This document shows positions 54,916 to 55,434 of a DNA stretch of 55,434 bases, one piece after another. The DNA is taken from positions 1-55,434 of the forward strand of contig JADNRV010000317.1 of assembly GCA_015499995.1 (NCBI GenBank). Direction: 5' to 3'. The position numbers and the translations under genes are program-made. The first letter of the stretch is position 1; each line of letters opens with the position of its first letter. Source of the DNA: Flammula alnicola (lineage: Eukaryota > Basidiomycota > Agaricomycetes > Agaricales > Strophariaceae). Below the pieces are notes generated by a model that saw only the letters and a program-made list of their open reading frames with translations, did no database searches and had not been told where the DNA came from.

Positions 54916-55434
54916 TTACGCACCTTTGAAGAGAAAGCTAAGCAGTCTTTTTCCCGTAAATGTTTGGTTGATCGCAATGCTTTGTTTGTTTGTCTTCTTG
55001 CGGTTTGGTTCTATAACCCGCGGAACATCCTTTGGGACCTTAACATCGTATTCCGCCTCAAGGTGGACCGTCGTTCCACTTCCAACCTTCCATTTCCATT
55101 CGAATTTACCTTCCTTCTCTCCGCCCTCCCCATCCACAATTTTCTCGTAGCCAACTTGCAGCCCATCGTTCTTGAGGTCAGAGTTTCGGAGTCAACTTCT
55201 TGAAGTTCCAACTTGAACTTATCAATGCTAATTTAAATTAAGTATACTTATTTATTTATTTCTAAAGACAAAGCCGCCAAGGCCAAATATCACGGCTTCA
55301 GCTAATAGCCTTCGATACTCCATCAATCTTGATCGACGTTGGCAACTCTGAAATCCTTCTGTCTCCAACCTGGACGCTGCCAGAGTGGTAGAATGCCGTA
55401 GGAAGTGATTTATACCAGTCAGCTAGAGAAATAT
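54916..55434 (-). CDS. Partial gene, C-terminus resembling DUF4139 (mucoidy-inhibitor-like) protein; runs off the window
   Basis: Minus-strand frame ending at 54916 reads DGLQVGYEKIVDGEGGEKEG, then FEWKWKVGSGTTVHLEAEYDVKVP. This pattern (an EGxFEWxxxxxxGxxVxLExxWxVxxP ending) is typical of the C-terminus of fungal DUF4139 proteins. A second minus-strand segment at about 55303..55434 (SGSVQVGDRRISELPTSIKI) also looks coding, but its relation, another exon or a neighbouring gene, cannot be decided because the window ends. Function of the family in fungi is unclear. Confidence 0.45.

Overview
This is a stretch of nuclear DNA from a filamentous basidiomycete, most likely an agaricomycete. The evidence is gene style: introns of about 50-60 nt with GT-AG ends and CTNAC-type branch points, protein families typical of Agaricomycetes (single BTB proteins, HET-domain proteins, NACHT-ankyrin NLRs, F-box proteins, DUF5648 secreted proteins, ricin-B lectins), and a eukaryotic housekeeping set (succinate dehydrogenase subunit C, mitochondrial uL30, an Erv41/ERGIC2-like protein, a TBC RabGAP). 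All exon joins are predictions from splice signals and frame; the totals came out as whole codons in every complete multi-exon model.

Region 1 (1-30.3 kb) is an accessory, fast-evolving locus. It starts with a BTB protein (273-1267, -) and a HET-domain protein (1518-3594, +). A second type of HET gene follows (HET1, 4258-6405, -). The core is a tandem duplication of a two-gene unit: an NACHT-ankyrin NLR and, upstream on the same strand, an isochorismatase-like hydrolase. Copy 1 has NLR1 (8701-11864) and a broken hydrolase (14030-14711); copy 2 has NLR2 (18263-21558) and an intact hydrolase (21991-22707). A third, truncated hydrolase lies at 26928-27217. A paralogue of HET1 (HET2, 28379-30307, +) has a disrupted 3' end. 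Pieces of the same HET family lie beside both NLRs (8394-8562, 17390-17560, 17791-18027). Two non-genic blocks on the left (6860-6950 and 7420-7901, -) recur in inverted orientation and mirrored order on the right (24035-24620 and 27985-28100, +). The locus is therefore an old inverted duplication overlaid with a tandem duplication, deletions and insertions. Two insertions are clear: a 492-bp foldback element (7902-8393) inside a HET relic, and a 1.7-kb element with inverted ends and a 9-bp target duplication (12130-13845), carrying a broken RecQ-like helicase, exactly between NLR1 and its hydrolase. NLRs and HET proteins are the families behind fungal nonself recognition and regulated cell death, so this looks like a birth-and-death immune or incompatibility cluster. 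The co-duplicated hydrolase is its least expected member.

Region 2 (30.3-46 kb) is mostly conserved: about 1.7 kb without genes, SDHC (32080-32909, +), mitochondrial uL30 (33673-34161, -) divergent from an Erv41-like gene with a long C-terminal tail (34537-36487, +), an F-box protein (37183-38686, +), a 1242-residue TBC RabGAP (39208-43160, -), and an 11-exon secreted lectin-domain protein (43942-45837, -).

Region 3 (46-55.4 kb) holds a decayed kinase-like gene (about 47740-48290, +), a TPR protein (49407-51139, +) whose upstream region has a second copy at 47482-47600, a many-exon formamidase with two apparent single-base deletions (52064-54731, +), and at the right edge a partial minus-strand gene resembling the end of a DUF4139 protein.

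No tRNA, rRNA or CRISPR array was found.
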